NCBI GenBank assembly: GCA_018780435.1
Contig: JADMJS010000135.1
Location: 1-44,049 of the forward strand
DNA from: Myxococcales bacterium
GTDB taxonomy: Bacteria; Myxococcota_A; UBA9042; GCA-2863065
DNA length: 44,049 nt
Direction of reading: 5' to 3'
Positions 26,543 through 35,846 of this stretch are shown here, in pieces. The notes below the pieces were generated by a model, which was not told where the DNA came from, searched no databases, and saw only the letters and a list, made by a program, of their open reading frames with translations. The first letter of the stretch is position 1, and every line of letters begins with the position of its first letter. The translations under genes and the position numbers were made by a program.

Positions 26543-27376
26543 TCACGGCCGTGAGAGCCACGGTGCGTGCTGACGCAGTCGGTCGATGAGCCAGGTCGGC
26601 GTAACCGACGCGAGGCCGGCCATGACACGCCAGTGGAGCCCCGGGATGACCTCGGCCTTGCGCGCGAACATGGCCTCGACGGCCTCGCGTGCCACGAAGG
26701 CGGGGTCGCCCATGAACCGGTCGGCCAGCGAGCTGCGGCCGGCGCCACCGGGCTCGAGCGGGGTGCCGTGGAAGAGCGGGGTCGCCGTCGCGCCGGGGGC
26801 CACCAGGGTGACGTTCACGCCCCAGACGCCGAGCTCGCTTCGGAGCGTGGCGGCGAAGCTGCGGAGGTAACGTTTGCTGCTGCCGTAGAAGGCGATGCCC
26901 GGGAAGTCGCCCCAGGCCGAGATCGACGACATGAAGAGGATGTGCCCATGACGACGGGTGCGCATGCGAGCGCCCAGGTGATGGGCGAGGAGCGATGGCG
27001 TCACGACGTGGAGCTCGAGCATCGCCGCGGCACGCGCGGGGTCGACGTCTGCGACCTCGCCGAAGAAGAAGAGGCCGGCGTTCAGGATGGCGATGTCGAT
27101 GTCGAGGCCACGTTCGTCGAGGACGGCCACGAGTCGGCCGGCGGCGTCCGTCGTCGCGAGGTCCAGCGGGATCGCGTGAGTCCGGACGCCGTATTCGGCC
27201 GTGAGCACGTCCGCAGTGGCTTGGAGCTCGACCGGACGTTGGCTGACGAGGACCAGCTCGTGGCCACGGCTCGCGAGGAGGGTGGCGATCTCGCGACCGA
27301 TTCCGGAGCATGCGCCGGTGATGAGCGCGCGGTCCGCGCTGTTGTAGGTGGCTGCCCTCGAGGTGGCGCGGGTCAC
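26543..27376 (-). CDS. Short-chain dehydrogenase/reductase
   Basis: This is a 277-aa NAD(P)-dependent oxidoreductase of the classical SDR type. The cofactor motif is TGACSGIG (20-27), the NAG motif occurs as LNAG, the catalytic Ser lies in FMSSIS, and Y164-x-x-x-K168 is in FYGSSK. LVAPGATATP follows, as in other SDRs. The start is GTG at 27376. It is upstream of the YGxP-repeat and radical SAM genes on the same strand, with an 87-bp gap, so co-transcription is possible. Nothing in the sequence fixes the substrate. Confidence 0.9.
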   Translation of the reverse strand: MTRATSRAATYNSADRALITGACSGIGREIATLLASRGHELVLVSQRPVELQATADVLTAEYGVRTHAIPLDLATTDAAGRLVAVLDERGLDIDIAILNAGLFFFGEVADVDPARAAAMLELHVVTPSLLAHHLGARMRTRRHGHILFMSSISAWGDFPGIAFYGSSKRYLRSFAATLRSELGVWGVNVTLVAPGATATPLFHGTPLEPGGAGRSSLADRFMGDPAFVAREAVEAMFARKAEVIPGLHWRVMAGLASVTPTWLIDRLRQHAPWLSRP

Positions 27377-27644
27377 GAGTGCGCCGAGTGCGTGAGGTAG
27401 GTCGCGTCCTCAGCGAAGTGGTTGGCGCTAGAGTAGCATGCAGCATCGCTCTGACCGTGGGCGACGCGATGTCGTTCGAAGGCCGTGGCGTCCCGGTTGA
27501 GTGTGGGGGAGGCGTCGTGGTGGGCGGAAGCAGCGTGCACGGGGTGGACTCCTCTGGCGACGCGCCATCCTAACGACGGCGCGTCGTGCTGGCGACAGGT
27601 CAGCCGGGCGGCGCGCGTCTCGGTTCACCGTTACGGAAGCCTTA

Positions 27645-29300
27645 TTAGGGCCGCCCAGGAGGAGCGGACGTCGCTTCCAGACAGAAGGGCGTTCGTTTGG
27701 GCGTCACGCGCCCGTTCGGAAAGAAGTCCGCGAGCGACGGCGTCTCGGTGGCTTCGAGGCGCTCCACGACGGCGCGGACGGGCGCGAGGTCGAACCCGAG
27801 CCCGTGAGCGCGGAGGTCGCCGGCGAAGCGGTGTTCGATCGCCTCGAGGCGGGCGGCCGTCGAGAGGTAGGCGCCGCGCCAGATCTCGAGGAAGGGCCGG
27901 TGGTCCATCGGGTTCACCGAGAGGAGGCGGCGCGCGCGGTTGCCGGGCACGAAGGTGTAGGCGCTGACCTCGGGATGCTGGCGCAGGACCCAGCTGCGGG
28001 CGGCTTCGTAGCGCGTATAGGAGATGGTGCGCACGTCCTGATCGATGTTGTAGAGCATGCCGCGGCGGTCGGCGAAGCCGGGTTCGCGGGTGACGTAGGG
28101 CACGAAGGGGTCGACGACGAGGACCAGGGTCGCGTCGCGGCGGATGGCCTCGATGAAGTTGGAGGTGCGGGTGATGGCGCCGTCTTCGTAGTAGCGCCCG
28201 TCGATGCGGGTCGCGCTGAAGGCCGGGTTGATGCTGAGCGAGGCCTGAATGGCGAGGCTGATGGGCACGTGATCGTGCGTCTCGTCGCCGAAGAGCACGT
28301 GGGAGCGTTCGTCCTGGTCGGTGGCGCCGATGTAGAGGGGGCGCGGGAGCCGGCGGAAGTCGTTCGTGGTGCCGGGGGCCGAGAGCATGTCGCGGAGCAT
28401 GCGTTCGAAGCGATCGGCGCGGAACGGGGCGGCGATGAGACCGGCATAGTCGAAGAGCAGCGACTCGCCGCGGTCGTGGCGCCGCCCGGTGAACGCGCTC
28501 CGGACGGCGGCGGCCGTGGTGCGGGCCGCGAGCGCCGCGCGGCGGGTGAAGCTCGGCGCGTCGACGTGCCCGAGCCGAAAGAGGCGCAGGTCGAGCGGCG
28601 GCATGCGCCCACCCGGGACCCCGGCGATAGCAGCCATCGCGTCGTCGATGGTGTAGCCCACCGACAGGGGCCCCGTGACGACGGCGCCCGCCGAGATCCC
28701 GAAGTACATGTCGAAGGCTTCGAGCCCGGGCGTCCCGAGGGCGTCGTCGAGGCACTTGAGCGCACCAAGCTCGAAGTAGATGCCCGTGATGCCGCCACCG
28801 GACGCGCAGAGGGCGCGACGGCCCTTTCGTCGAGCGACCAGCAGCGCATGCACGGCCGCCGTGAGGGTGGCGCCGAACGCAGCATCGCCGAGCGCACCAT
28901 CGAGGCGGCACACGGCCCGAACGCCGCGCGCACCGAGCCTCAGAACCAGCTCGTCGATGTCGGCGCTCGAGTCGATCGGCAGCAGCACCAAGATGCGGTC
29001 GAACGCGAAACGCGCCTCGATGTCTTCACCCCGATCGAGCCGGTCCAGGCAGTCGAACAGGGCCCCGGCGTGTTGGGCGAGGTCCGCGCTCGAAACGCCG
29101 TGGAGGTCGAACACGACGAGGTTCACGTAGCTCGCCGCGAGGTCGGCCGAGATGGACTCGATCGCCGAGTGGAAGTGCCACTCCAGCGCCGCCGCGGTGG
29201 GCTCGGACTCACGCGCCGCCAGGACGGCCTTCGACAGACGTTCCAGGGCGCCCGTCGATGGCGCGTGGCAGAGGATTCGCTTGGGTGGGAGCGACGACAC
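27645..29300 (-). CDS. Patatin-like phospholipase domain protein
   Basis: This is a protein of about 551 aa with a patatin-type lipid acyl hydrolase domain. The oxyanion loop is GGGITG from residue 168, the nucleophile is S203 in GISAG (GxSxG), and the catalytic Asp is D373 in EDGAI. Ser-Asp dyad enzymes of this kind cleave phospholipid or neutral-lipid acyl esters. The N-terminal ~160 residues form a separate unrecognised domain. The frame is open to 29471; GTG 29300 was chosen because the upstream part is low in coding character, but no strong ribosome binding site is present. It has no signal peptide. It is transcribed away from the lipoprotein at 29620. Confidence 0.85.
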   Translation of the reverse strand: MSSLPPKRILCHAPSTGALERLSKAVLAARESEPTAAALEWHFHSAIESISADLAASYVNLVVFDLHGVSSADLAQHAGALFDCLDRLDRGEDIEARFAFDRILVLLPIDSSADIDELVLRLGARGVRAVCRLDGALGDAAFGATLTAAVHALLVARRKGRRALCASGGGITGIYFELGALKCLDDALGTPGLEAFDMYFGISAGAVVTGPLSVGYTIDDAMAAIAGVPGGRMPPLDLRLFRLGHVDAPSFTRRAALAARTTAAAVRSAFTGRRHDRGESLLFDYAGLIAAPFRADRFERMLRDMLSAPGTTNDFRRLPRPLYIGATDQDERSHVLFGDETHDHVPISLAIQASLSINPAFSATRIDGRYYEDGAITRTSNFIEAIRRDATLVLVVDPFVPYVTREPGFADRRGMLYNIDQDVRTISYTRYEAARSWVLRQHPEVSAYTFVPGNRARRLLSVNPMDHRPFLEIWRGAYLSTAARLEAIEHRFAGDLRAHGLGFDLAPVRAVVERLEATETPSLADFFPNGRVTPKRTPFCLEATSAPPGRP

Positions 29301-29619
29301 GGGGCGACTATGCCCTAGTCGTGGTTCGAGGCTAGAGGGAACTCGGCGACATGCGCGAGAGCGGGCGATGCGCCATACGTAGTCGTGGTGATCGGGCCAC
29401 GAGCTGTGGCCCAATTGCGGCGTCGATTCGCAGGACGACGCCGACAGCGACTCGCGACATGCCGAGGGCACCCACGGGCCCCCAGGCTACTTCTGCCGGA
29501 ACGGAAAGCCCGTGTGCGGCGCTCCCGCTCATCCCCGTCACCTGGACATCCACCCAGGTGACCCCTAGCCTCATCATCCACCGTCGCGTTGATGGTTCAA
29601 GGCCCAAGCTGGAGGCTCC
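29301..29619. other. Divergent promoter region
   Basis: This 319-bp region lies between the patatin-like and small lipoprotein genes. No gene is seen; it contains the inverted repeat at 29537-29562. Confidence 0.5.
29537..29562. promoter_or_regulatory. 9-bp inverted repeat upstream of lipoprotein gene
   Basis: Perfect arms GTCACCTGG and CCAGGTGAC are separated by 8 bp and end 57 bp before the ATG at 29620. This is consistent with an operator or a leader hairpin; the regulator is unknown. Confidence 0.4.
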
Positions 29620-30126
29620 ATGACCCGCCTGATACCGCTCTTCATCGTTGCGCTCATGGGTTGTCGCGGCGCCGGGGCCGAGACGCCGCCGGCGAGGAGT
29701 GTCCACGATGCGATTCGAGGCGCCTCGGCCATTCGTCTGTATGAGGGCTTGCCTCACCCGGGAGCGGAATCGGAGCTCTACGATCGCGAGAAGGCCAAAC
29801 CCCACAAGACGTTACAAGGCGAGGCCTTCTATGAGGAGTCGATCTGGCTCCCTCCGGACGACGTCGCGGCGCTGTCGGCACTGCTCTCCGCCCGGTCGTC
29901 GCTCTCGGCGTGGAGCGGCGAGAAGAAGTGCGGTGGCTTCCACTCGGACTACGCGATCGAGGTGGAGAAGGCCGGCCGCGCCTGGCGCGTCTTCGTGTGT
30001 TTCGGGTGCGGCGAAGCGAAGGTCACCGGTGGTGACGAGTCGCGGCACGATCTGCCGACGGCAACGGAGAGCGCTCTCGAGACGCTACTCAAGAAGCATC
30101 GGAAGCACCGCCCGGTACCGAAATAG
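29620..30126 (+). CDS. Lipoprotein of unknown function
   Basis: This is a 168-aa lipoprotein with a short signal and lipobox ALMGC (Cys15). The mature part includes IRLYEGLPHPG, a Lys-rich segment, WLPPDDVAALSALL, EKKCGGFHSDYAIE and VFVCFGCGEAKV. This ordered set of motifs occurs in hypothetical proteins from planctomycetes and other GC-rich bacteria. The conserved Cys-Gly-Gly-Phe-His and Cys-Phe-Gly-Cys could bind a metal or form disulfides. No function is established. It converges on the TolC-like gene, with only 5 bp between the stop codons. Confidence 0.75.
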   Translation: MTRLIPLFIVALMGCRGAGAETPPARSVHDAIRGASAIRLYEGLPHPGAESELYDREKAKPHKTLQGEAFYEESIWLPPDDVAALSALLSARSSLSAWSGEKKCGGFHSDYAIEVEKAGRAWRVFVCFGCGEAKVTGGDESRHDLPTATESALETLLKKHRKHRPVPK

Positions 30127-30131
30127 GGTCT

Positions 30132-31544
30132 CTAGCCCTGCCCTCCCAAAACGAAGCCCACCGCATGGAGCACCTTCAGCTCCGCGATGCGGACATCGAC
30201 CCGCGCGACGACCGCGGCGAGACGCGCCCTTCGGAGGGTGGTCTCGGCTTCGGTAACTTCGAGTGAGGAGGCTTTGCCGAGGGCGAAGAGCGCGAGGCGG
30301 ACGCGGTGGCCCTCCGTGGCGGCGGCGAGGATGGGGCCGGCGGCGGTGAGGGCAGCTTGCGCGTCGTCCCAGGCGGCGAGGGCGGCGTCGAGCTCGCTCG
30401 TGATGCCGTCGAGGAGGGATCCTCGGTCGGCGGCGAGGTGCTCGCGCTCCGCGGCGACGGACTCCTCGACGTTTTGGGCGCTCCAGAGGCCGTCGAGGCG
30501 CCAGGAGGCGACGACGCTGACGTCCCAGACGAACTCCAGTTCGTCGTTCGGGATGGCCCGGCGCAGGTTGGGGTTCACCGCCTGGGCGTTGGCGGCGAGG
30601 TCGAGGCGGGGGTAGCGGTCGCGGCCTGCGAGGCGGGCCCTCGCGGCGAGGGCGGCGTCGCCGGTGCGGATGGCTCTCAGTTCGATGCGCTCTTCCATGG
30701 CCCGTGTGATGAGTGGGGTTCGGGCGCGGTCGGTGGTGCTCGCCTCTCCCGCCTCCGCGGGGGTCAGGGTGGCCAAGACGGCGTCGGCGCCGGGCCACGG
30801 GGGCAACGTGCCGTCCGCGTCGAGCGTGAGCCGACCGGGGGCGCCCGTCGCGGTGCGCACGAGGCGTTCGAGGAGCGCGATGGTGTGACCGGCTCGGGCG
30901 ACGGCGAGGCGGGCTTCGGCGGCCGCGGCCTTTGCGAGCGCGACGTCGGCCGGGGAGCCGACCTGGGCAGCGACGAGGCGTTCTGCCGTTTGCAATATGG
31001 CTATTGAATCCACCACCGATTGTTCGGCGACCTCGAGACCGAGCGTCGCTTTGGCCCAATCGTAGTATCGCAGCGCCGCCTCCGCCGCGCTTCGCTGACG
31101 GGCGACCGCCGCCAGCGCCCGCTTCGCCTCGGCGGCGCCGCTCCCGGCCTCTCGCGCGACGGGGAGCCGCACGAGATAGTCCGTGAGTGGCACCGCGAGC
31201 GAGGCCCCGAAGGCGTACTGGTTCGGTTGAGCCCCTTCGAGCGAGATCGCGATGGGGAGGCCTTCGAGGGTTGACGCCTCGGTCTCGCCGAGCCGGGTGT
31301 AGCGGGCGCTCAGCTCGAGCCGCGGGATGAAGGCCCGATCGATGGACGCCTCGTCCGCTTCGGCCTTCTGCGTGTCGGCGTCCGCGGCGCGCGCGCTACG
31401 GCTGTGGGCCGCGGCCATGGCGGCGACGTCCCAGGCGGTGACGGCGCGAGCGAGAGTGGTGCTCTCAGCCGGCGCGGGTGGCGCGTCTACCGCATGCACC
31501 GCGGGGCTGAGAACCATTAGAGTGTACAAACCCACTGTCCACAT
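30132..31544 (-). CDS. TolC-family outer membrane efflux protein
   Basis: This is a 470-aa outer membrane channel of the TolC/OEP family, the exit duct of the RND pump encoded just upstream. It has an N-terminal signal (MWTVGLYTLMVLSP ... AVHA). Two similar halves of long Ala-rich helices follow, with family features such as PRLELSARYTRLGE and YPRLDLAANAQAVN in equivalent positions. It is the last gene of the operon, 36 bp after the pump gene. The substrate of the system is unknown. Confidence 0.9.
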   Translation of the reverse strand: MWTVGLYTLMVLSPAVHAVDAPPAPAESTTLARAVTAWDVAAMAAAHSRSARAADADTQKAEADEASIDRAFIPRLELSARYTRLGETEASTLEGLPIAISLEGAQPNQYAFGASLAVPLTDYLVRLPVAREAGSGAAEAKRALAAVARQRSAAEAALRYYDWAKATLGLEVAEQSVVDSIAILQTAERLVAAQVGSPADVALAKAAAAEARLAVARAGHTIALLERLVRTATGAPGRLTLDADGTLPPWPGADAVLATLTPAEAGEASTTDRARTPLITRAMEERIELRAIRTGDAALAARARLAGRDRYPRLDLAANAQAVNPNLRRAIPNDELEFVWDVSVVASWRLDGLWSAQNVEESVAAEREHLAADRGSLLDGITSELDAALAAWDDAQAALTAAGPILAAATEGHRVRLALFALGKASSLEVTEAETTLRRARLAAVVARVDVRIAELKVLHAVGFVLGGQG

Positions 31545-31580
31545 AGGGGACCTCCTCGAAATGGGGGCGGGTGGTGGCTC

Positions 31581-34500
31581 TCAGGAGAGCGCGGGCTGAA
31601 GCGGGGCGGCCGGCTCGGGGGCGTGATCCCGTGGGGAGAGCAGGTGGTACATGACCGGGGTCACGAGCCGGGACAGGAGCGTCGAGCTGATGAGCCCGCC
31701 GATGATGACCCACGCGAGCGGCGAGTAGAGCGACGACCCCTGAATGGCGAGGGGCATAAGGCCGCCAATCGCCGTGAGCGTCGTGAGGACGATAGGCAGG
31801 AATCGGACTTCGCCTGCGGTGCGGATCGCGTCGTCGAGGCTGCGCCCCTCCTCACGCAGGGCGTTCGTGAAGTCCACGAGAAGAATGGAGTTTTTGATCT
31901 CGATCCCGATGAGCGCGATGAAGCCGACGATCGCCGTGAACGAGAGCGTGTAGCCGGTGACGTAGAGGGCGACGAGGCCGCCGAGTACACCGAGCGGGAT
32001 GACCGACGCCACGACGAGCGTGCCGCGGAAGGTCTTGAACTCGAGGACCAGGATGGCGAGGACCATGAAGGTCGCGACGAGGATCGCCGTCCCGAGGCCC
32101 CCGAAGGACTCCGAGCGCGACTCGATCTCACCGGCGGCCGTCCAGCGCATCCCGGCGGGGAAGGTCTCCTTCTCCAGCGCCGCGAGGACCTGCCGCGTGA
32201 TGCGGTCCGTGTTCTCGCCGGTCTGCACGTGCGCCGTTACCGTCACGGCGCGTTGTTTGGCGCCGTGGTGCTGTATCGAGGTCGGCGACGCCCGGAACTC
32301 GACCTTGGCGACGTCGTCGAAGGGCACGGTGCCGCCGGTGACGGTCGGAATCGGGAGCCGCGACAGCGCTTCGAGGCTCTGCCGGGCGCCGGGGAGCGAG
32401 ACCTCGATCGGGAAGTCGTCGCCGCTCGGATCCCGCAAGGTCCCGATGGCGAGGCCGGTGACAGCGAGGCGTACGGCACGCGCGACCTGAGCCGTCGGGA
32501 CGCCGACCATGCCGGCCTTGTCGTAGTTGACCTCGGCCACGAGGTCCGTGCGCTCCGAGCGATACGGGTTCGTGACGTTGCGGGTTCCCGGCGTGCCCGC
32601 GATGATGCGCTCCACTTGACGGGCGGCTGCGGTGAGCTCGCCCAGGTCGTCGCCGAGGAGCCGAATCGCGATCGGCGCGTCGATCGGCGGGCCGTTCTCG
32701 AACTCGAGCAAGTCGATACGCGCCCCGGCGACGCCGGCGAGCTGGTCGCGGAGCGTGTCGTAGAGCGCCGGGCTCGACGCCGGATCGAACTCGCGAAGCT
32801 GGGCAAAGACCTCGCCGTAGTTCGGCGACTCCGGCTTCTGCTGGACGTTGTAGTAGACCTGCGGGTTCCCCTTGCCAACGCTGGCCATGGTCCAGTCGAC
32901 CTCGGGCGTCTCGGCCAGGACCTGCTCGACCTTCTTCACGACGGCGTCGGTCTGTTCGAGTCCGGTTCCGTCGGGCGTCTCGACCCGCACCAGGAACTGC
33001 CGGGTGCCCGCTTTCGGGAAGAGCGAGAAGCCGATCTTCGGGATGAGCATCACGCTCCCGGCGACGAGCGCCGACGCCAAGAGCAGGGTCAAGACCCGGT
33101 TTCGGAGTGCAAAGCCGAGGACGGGGCGGTAGCTGGCCTCGATGCCGCGCGTCATGGCGCGGAGCAGCCAGTTGCCGTGCTCGTGAGACTCACGGGGGAG
33201 CACGAGCGAGGCGAGGAAGGGCACGATCGTGATGGAGACGATGAGCGACGCGAGGATGGTCAGCACGACCGCCATCGGCAGGCTCCGAATGAAGTCGCCA
33301 GCGCTCCCGGGCAAGAAGAGGAGCGGCACGAACGCGAAGACGAGGGTCGCGGTGCAGCCGAGGACGGCGACGGCGATCTGCCGAGTCGCCAAGATGGCAG
33401 CGTCCTTGCGGGAGTGCCCCTCGCGGAGGAAACGCGTGATGTTCTCGACGACGACGATGGAGTCGTCGACGAGGAGCCCGAGCGCGATGACGAAGCCCAC
33501 GATCGAGAGCTGATTCAAGTTGAAGTCGGCCGCGTCGAGCAACGTGAGCCCGATCGCGAGCGAGAGTGGGATGGCGATCATGACGACGAGCGCCGCCCGG
33601 AACCCGAGGGGCAGCAGCGTGATGAGCACGAGCGCGATGGCGAAGAGGAAGTCGTGGTAGAGGCGGCCGAGGCGAGCGTCGACGTTTTCGGCCTGGTCGA
33701 AGCCGGTGCCGAGGGTGATGTTCGGTGGCAGCGACGACTGTGTTTCGGCGATGGCGGCGTGGAGACCGATCTGCAACGCGAAGACGTTCTGGCCCGGCTT
33801 CTGGGTCGCCGCGACGAAGACCGCGCGCTGGCCGTCGTAGCGCGCCCGGATCTCGTGCGGCGCTTCGTCCCAGCGCACCTCCGCGACGTCGGCGAGGTGG
33901 ACGACGCCGCGGCCATCGCCGCCGATGACGATCCGCTTGAGATCCGAGAGGTTACGTGCCGCCCCGGAGGTCTTGATGCCGAGGCGGCGCCCTGCGAGCT
34001 CGATGCTGCCGCCGGGGATGGTGGTGTTGTCACTCTGGATGGCCCCGAGCACCTGATCAAAGGGGATCTGGTGGCGCGCCAGCTTCTCCACGTCGAGCTC
34101 GATGCGGACTTGGCGGTCCGGCAGACCGTGAACGACCGTGTCCTTGACCCCGGCGACCGCTTCGAATCGTTCGGCGAGGGCGTCGGCGTGGGTCTCGAGC
34201 TCGGTCCACGGCGCGGTCGCGGAGACGAAGCCGACCTGCACGAGGCTCACGTTCGTGGTCGAGAAACGCACGACGTCGAGCGAGAGGAGGTCCTTGGGCA
34301 AGGACTGTCGGACGGCTTCGATCTGGCGGCGGACCTCCTGTTCCTTCTTGTCGGCGTCCGAGTCCGCGTCGAACTCAATGCGCACGAGCACCACGGACTC
34401 GGCGATGGTCGCTTGGAGCTTCTTGATGCCTTCGAGCTCGTTCAGCTCTTCTTCGATCGGGTTCGAGACGAGCTCTTCGACGTCGACCGGCGACGCGCCG

Positions 34501-34655
34501 GGATAGATGGCGACGATGGCGAAGCCGGGGATCGGGAACTGCGGGTCCTCCGAGCGGGGGATCGTGAGGAAGCTGTTCACCCCGAGGGCCGCGAGCATCG
34601 CGAAGACCACCAGCGTGAACTGCGGGTTCTTGACGGCGAGCTCGGCGATCTTCAT
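31581..34655 (-). CDS. RND efflux pump permease
   Basis: This is a 1024-aa inner membrane proton/drug antiporter of the AcrB superfamily. The N-terminus MKIAELAVKNPQFTLVVF begins transmembrane helix 1, followed by the large periplasmic porter domain. The proton relay pair D397-D398 lies in GLLVDDSIVVVEN on helix 4. The second half repeats the plan (GFIALIGIEIKNSILLVDF). The start ATG 34655 overlaps the adaptor stop by four bases. It forms a tripartite pump with the adaptor at 34652-35815 and the TolC-like channel. Heavy-metal-type and hydrophobe-type pumps cannot be told apart with certainty here, but the Asp-Asp pair favours the hydrophobe type. Confidence 0.95.
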   Translation of the reverse strand: MKIAELAVKNPQFTLVVFAMLAALGVNSFLTIPRSEDPQFPIPGFAIVAIYPGASPVDVEELVSNPIEEELNELEGIKKLQATIAESVVLVRIEFDADSDADKKEQEVRRQIEAVRQSLPKDLLSLDVVRFSTTNVSLVQVGFVSATAPWTELETHADALAERFEAVAGVKDTVVHGLPDRQVRIELDVEKLARHQIPFDQVLGAIQSDNTTIPGGSIELAGRRLGIKTSGAARNLSDLKRIVIGGDGRGVVHLADVAEVRWDEAPHEIRARYDGQRAVFVAATQKPGQNVFALQIGLHAAIAETQSSLPPNITLGTGFDQAENVDARLGRLYHDFLFAIALVLITLLPLGFRAALVVMIAIPLSLAIGLTLLDAADFNLNQLSIVGFVIALGLLVDDSIVVVENITRFLREGHSRKDAAILATRQIAVAVLGCTATLVFAFVPLLFLPGSAGDFIRSLPMAVVLTILASLIVSITIVPFLASLVLPRESHEHGNWLLRAMTRGIEASYRPVLGFALRNRVLTLLLASALVAGSVMLIPKIGFSLFPKAGTRQFLVRVETPDGTGLEQTDAVVKKVEQVLAETPEVDWTMASVGKGNPQVYYNVQQKPESPNYGEVFAQLREFDPASSPALYDTLRDQLAGVAGARIDLLEFENGPPIDAPIAIRLLGDDLGELTAAARQVERIIAGTPGTRNVTNPYRSERTDLVAEVNYDKAGMVGVPTAQVARAVRLAVTGLAIGTLRDPSGDDFPIEVSLPGARQSLEALSRLPIPTVTGGTVPFDDVAKVEFRASPTSIQHHGAKQRAVTVTAHVQTGENTDRITRQVLAALEKETFPAGMRWTAAGEIESRSESFGGLGTAILVATFMVLAILVLEFKTFRGTLVVASVIPLGVLGGLVALYVTGYTLSFTAIVGFIALIGIEIKNSILLVDFTNALREEGRSLDDAIRTAGEVRFLPIVLTTLTAIGGLMPLAIQGSSLYSPLAWVIIGGLISSTLLSRLVTPVMYHLLSPRDHAPEPAAPLQPALS

Positions 34656-35815
34656 GGCGTGGCCTTGCTCGCCGGGGCGTCGGCGCTCACGGTCACGCGC
34701 GCGCCATCTTCGAGCCACGCGCTCCCGGTGTTCACGATGCGGTCCGTCGCCGCGACGCCGGTAGACAAGAGGACCTGGCCGTCGGCCGCGATCCGCGTGA
34801 TGGAGACGGGGCGGCGGCTCACGCTCGCGCCGTCGGAGTTCATGACGAAGACGGACGCGAGGCGCCCGTCGCCCTCCACGATGGCCGACAGCGGTACCGA
34901 GAGGGCTTCCCCGGCTCGAACCGGCTCGATCTCAGCGGTCGCGATGAGTCCACGCGTGCGAGGCACGCTCGGGACGTCGACGGTGACCATGACTTGGTTC
35001 GTGCCGGGCGTGAGCGTGGGCGCGATCTCCACGACGACGCCGGTCACCGGTTGCGGGTTCACCTCATCGAAGGTGATCTGGGCGACGTCGCCGAGGGCGA
35101 TGAGCGCCGCCTCTCGCGCCGCAAAGCCCGCCTCGACGAGGACCGACGGGGAGCGGACGCCCGGCGGCGCGGGCGGCCCGACCAGGAGCTCCGGGACGTC
35201 CGCGCTTTCGTCGACGCCGATGACGAGGACCGGCATACCCGGGCCGGCCACTTCGCCGGGCTCCGAGAGCCGCGCGATGACCACACCGGAGACGAGCGCG
35301 CGGAGCTCGGTGGTCTCGCGGTTGAAGCGGACCCCGGCGAGCTGCGCCGACGCCACTCGGGTCGCCGTCTCGGCGTCTTGTTCGTTCGCCGCGCCGATGA
35401 CCTCCTGCTTCACGAGCCCACGGACCCGTTCGAGATCGCGTCGCGCCTTCTTCACGCCCGCGGAGGCCTGCGCGACCGCGGCGTCGAGCTCGCGCGGATC
35501 GAGCCGGGCGACGAGCTGGCCGGCCTCGACGCGGTCACCGACCTCCGGCAGGACGTCGGCGATGAGGCCGCCGGTCTTGAACGCGAGCTTCACGTCGCGA
35601 TCGTGGACGACTCGCCCCATTGCCCGGAGCGTGGGGAGGAGCGAGCGGCGCTGCGGCGCGACGACGGTGATCGGCGTCGCGGTCTCGGCGACCGGCCGGG
35701 CGAGCGCGGTGCGAGCGGGGGCCGGTGCTTGGGGGCGTTCGGACGCGTTCGACACGCAACCGGTCGTAGTGACGGCGGCGAGGGCCAAGGAGAGCGAGGA
35801 CACGGCGAAGCGCAT
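34652..35815 (-). CDS. RND efflux adaptor (HlyD/AcrA-type) lipoprotein
   Basis: This 387-aa membrane-fusion protein has a lipobox TTGC (Cys20), so it is lipid-anchored in the periplasm. The lipoyl/barrel-sandwich motif KTGGLIADVLPEVGDRVEAG is followed by a coiled-coil hairpin (ELDAAVAQASAGVKKARRDL), the second lipoyl half (LRALVSGVVIARL) and a beta-barrel region. It links the RND pump to the TolC-like channel. It follows the metallo-hydrolase gene by 31 bp. Confidence 0.95.
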   Translation of the reverse strand: MRFAVSSLSLALAAVTTTGCVSNASERPQAPAPARTALARPVAETATPITVVAPQRRSLLPTLRAMGRVVHDRDVKLAFKTGGLIADVLPEVGDRVEAGQLVARLDPRELDAAVAQASAGVKKARRDLERVRGLVKQEVIGAANEQDAETATRVASAQLAGVRFNRETTELRALVSGVVIARLSEPGEVAGPGMPVLVIGVDESADVPELLVGPPAPPGVRSPSVLVEAGFAAREAALIALGDVAQITFDEVNPQPVTGVVVEIAPTLTPGTNQVMVTVDVPSVPRTRGLIATAEIEPVRAGEALSVPLSAIVEGDGRLASVFVMNSDGASVSRRPVSITRIAADGQVLLSTGVAATDRIVNTGSAWLEDGARVTVSADAPASKATP

Positions 35816-35846
35816 GAGGGACCTCCATGCGAACGGGGCGAGAGGT

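Noticed and set aside
27501..29318. A 605-codon plus-strand frame opposite the patatin-like gene
   Set aside because: The minus strand carries the patatin catalytic motifs. The plus frame is Arg/Glu/Val-rich shadow sequence.
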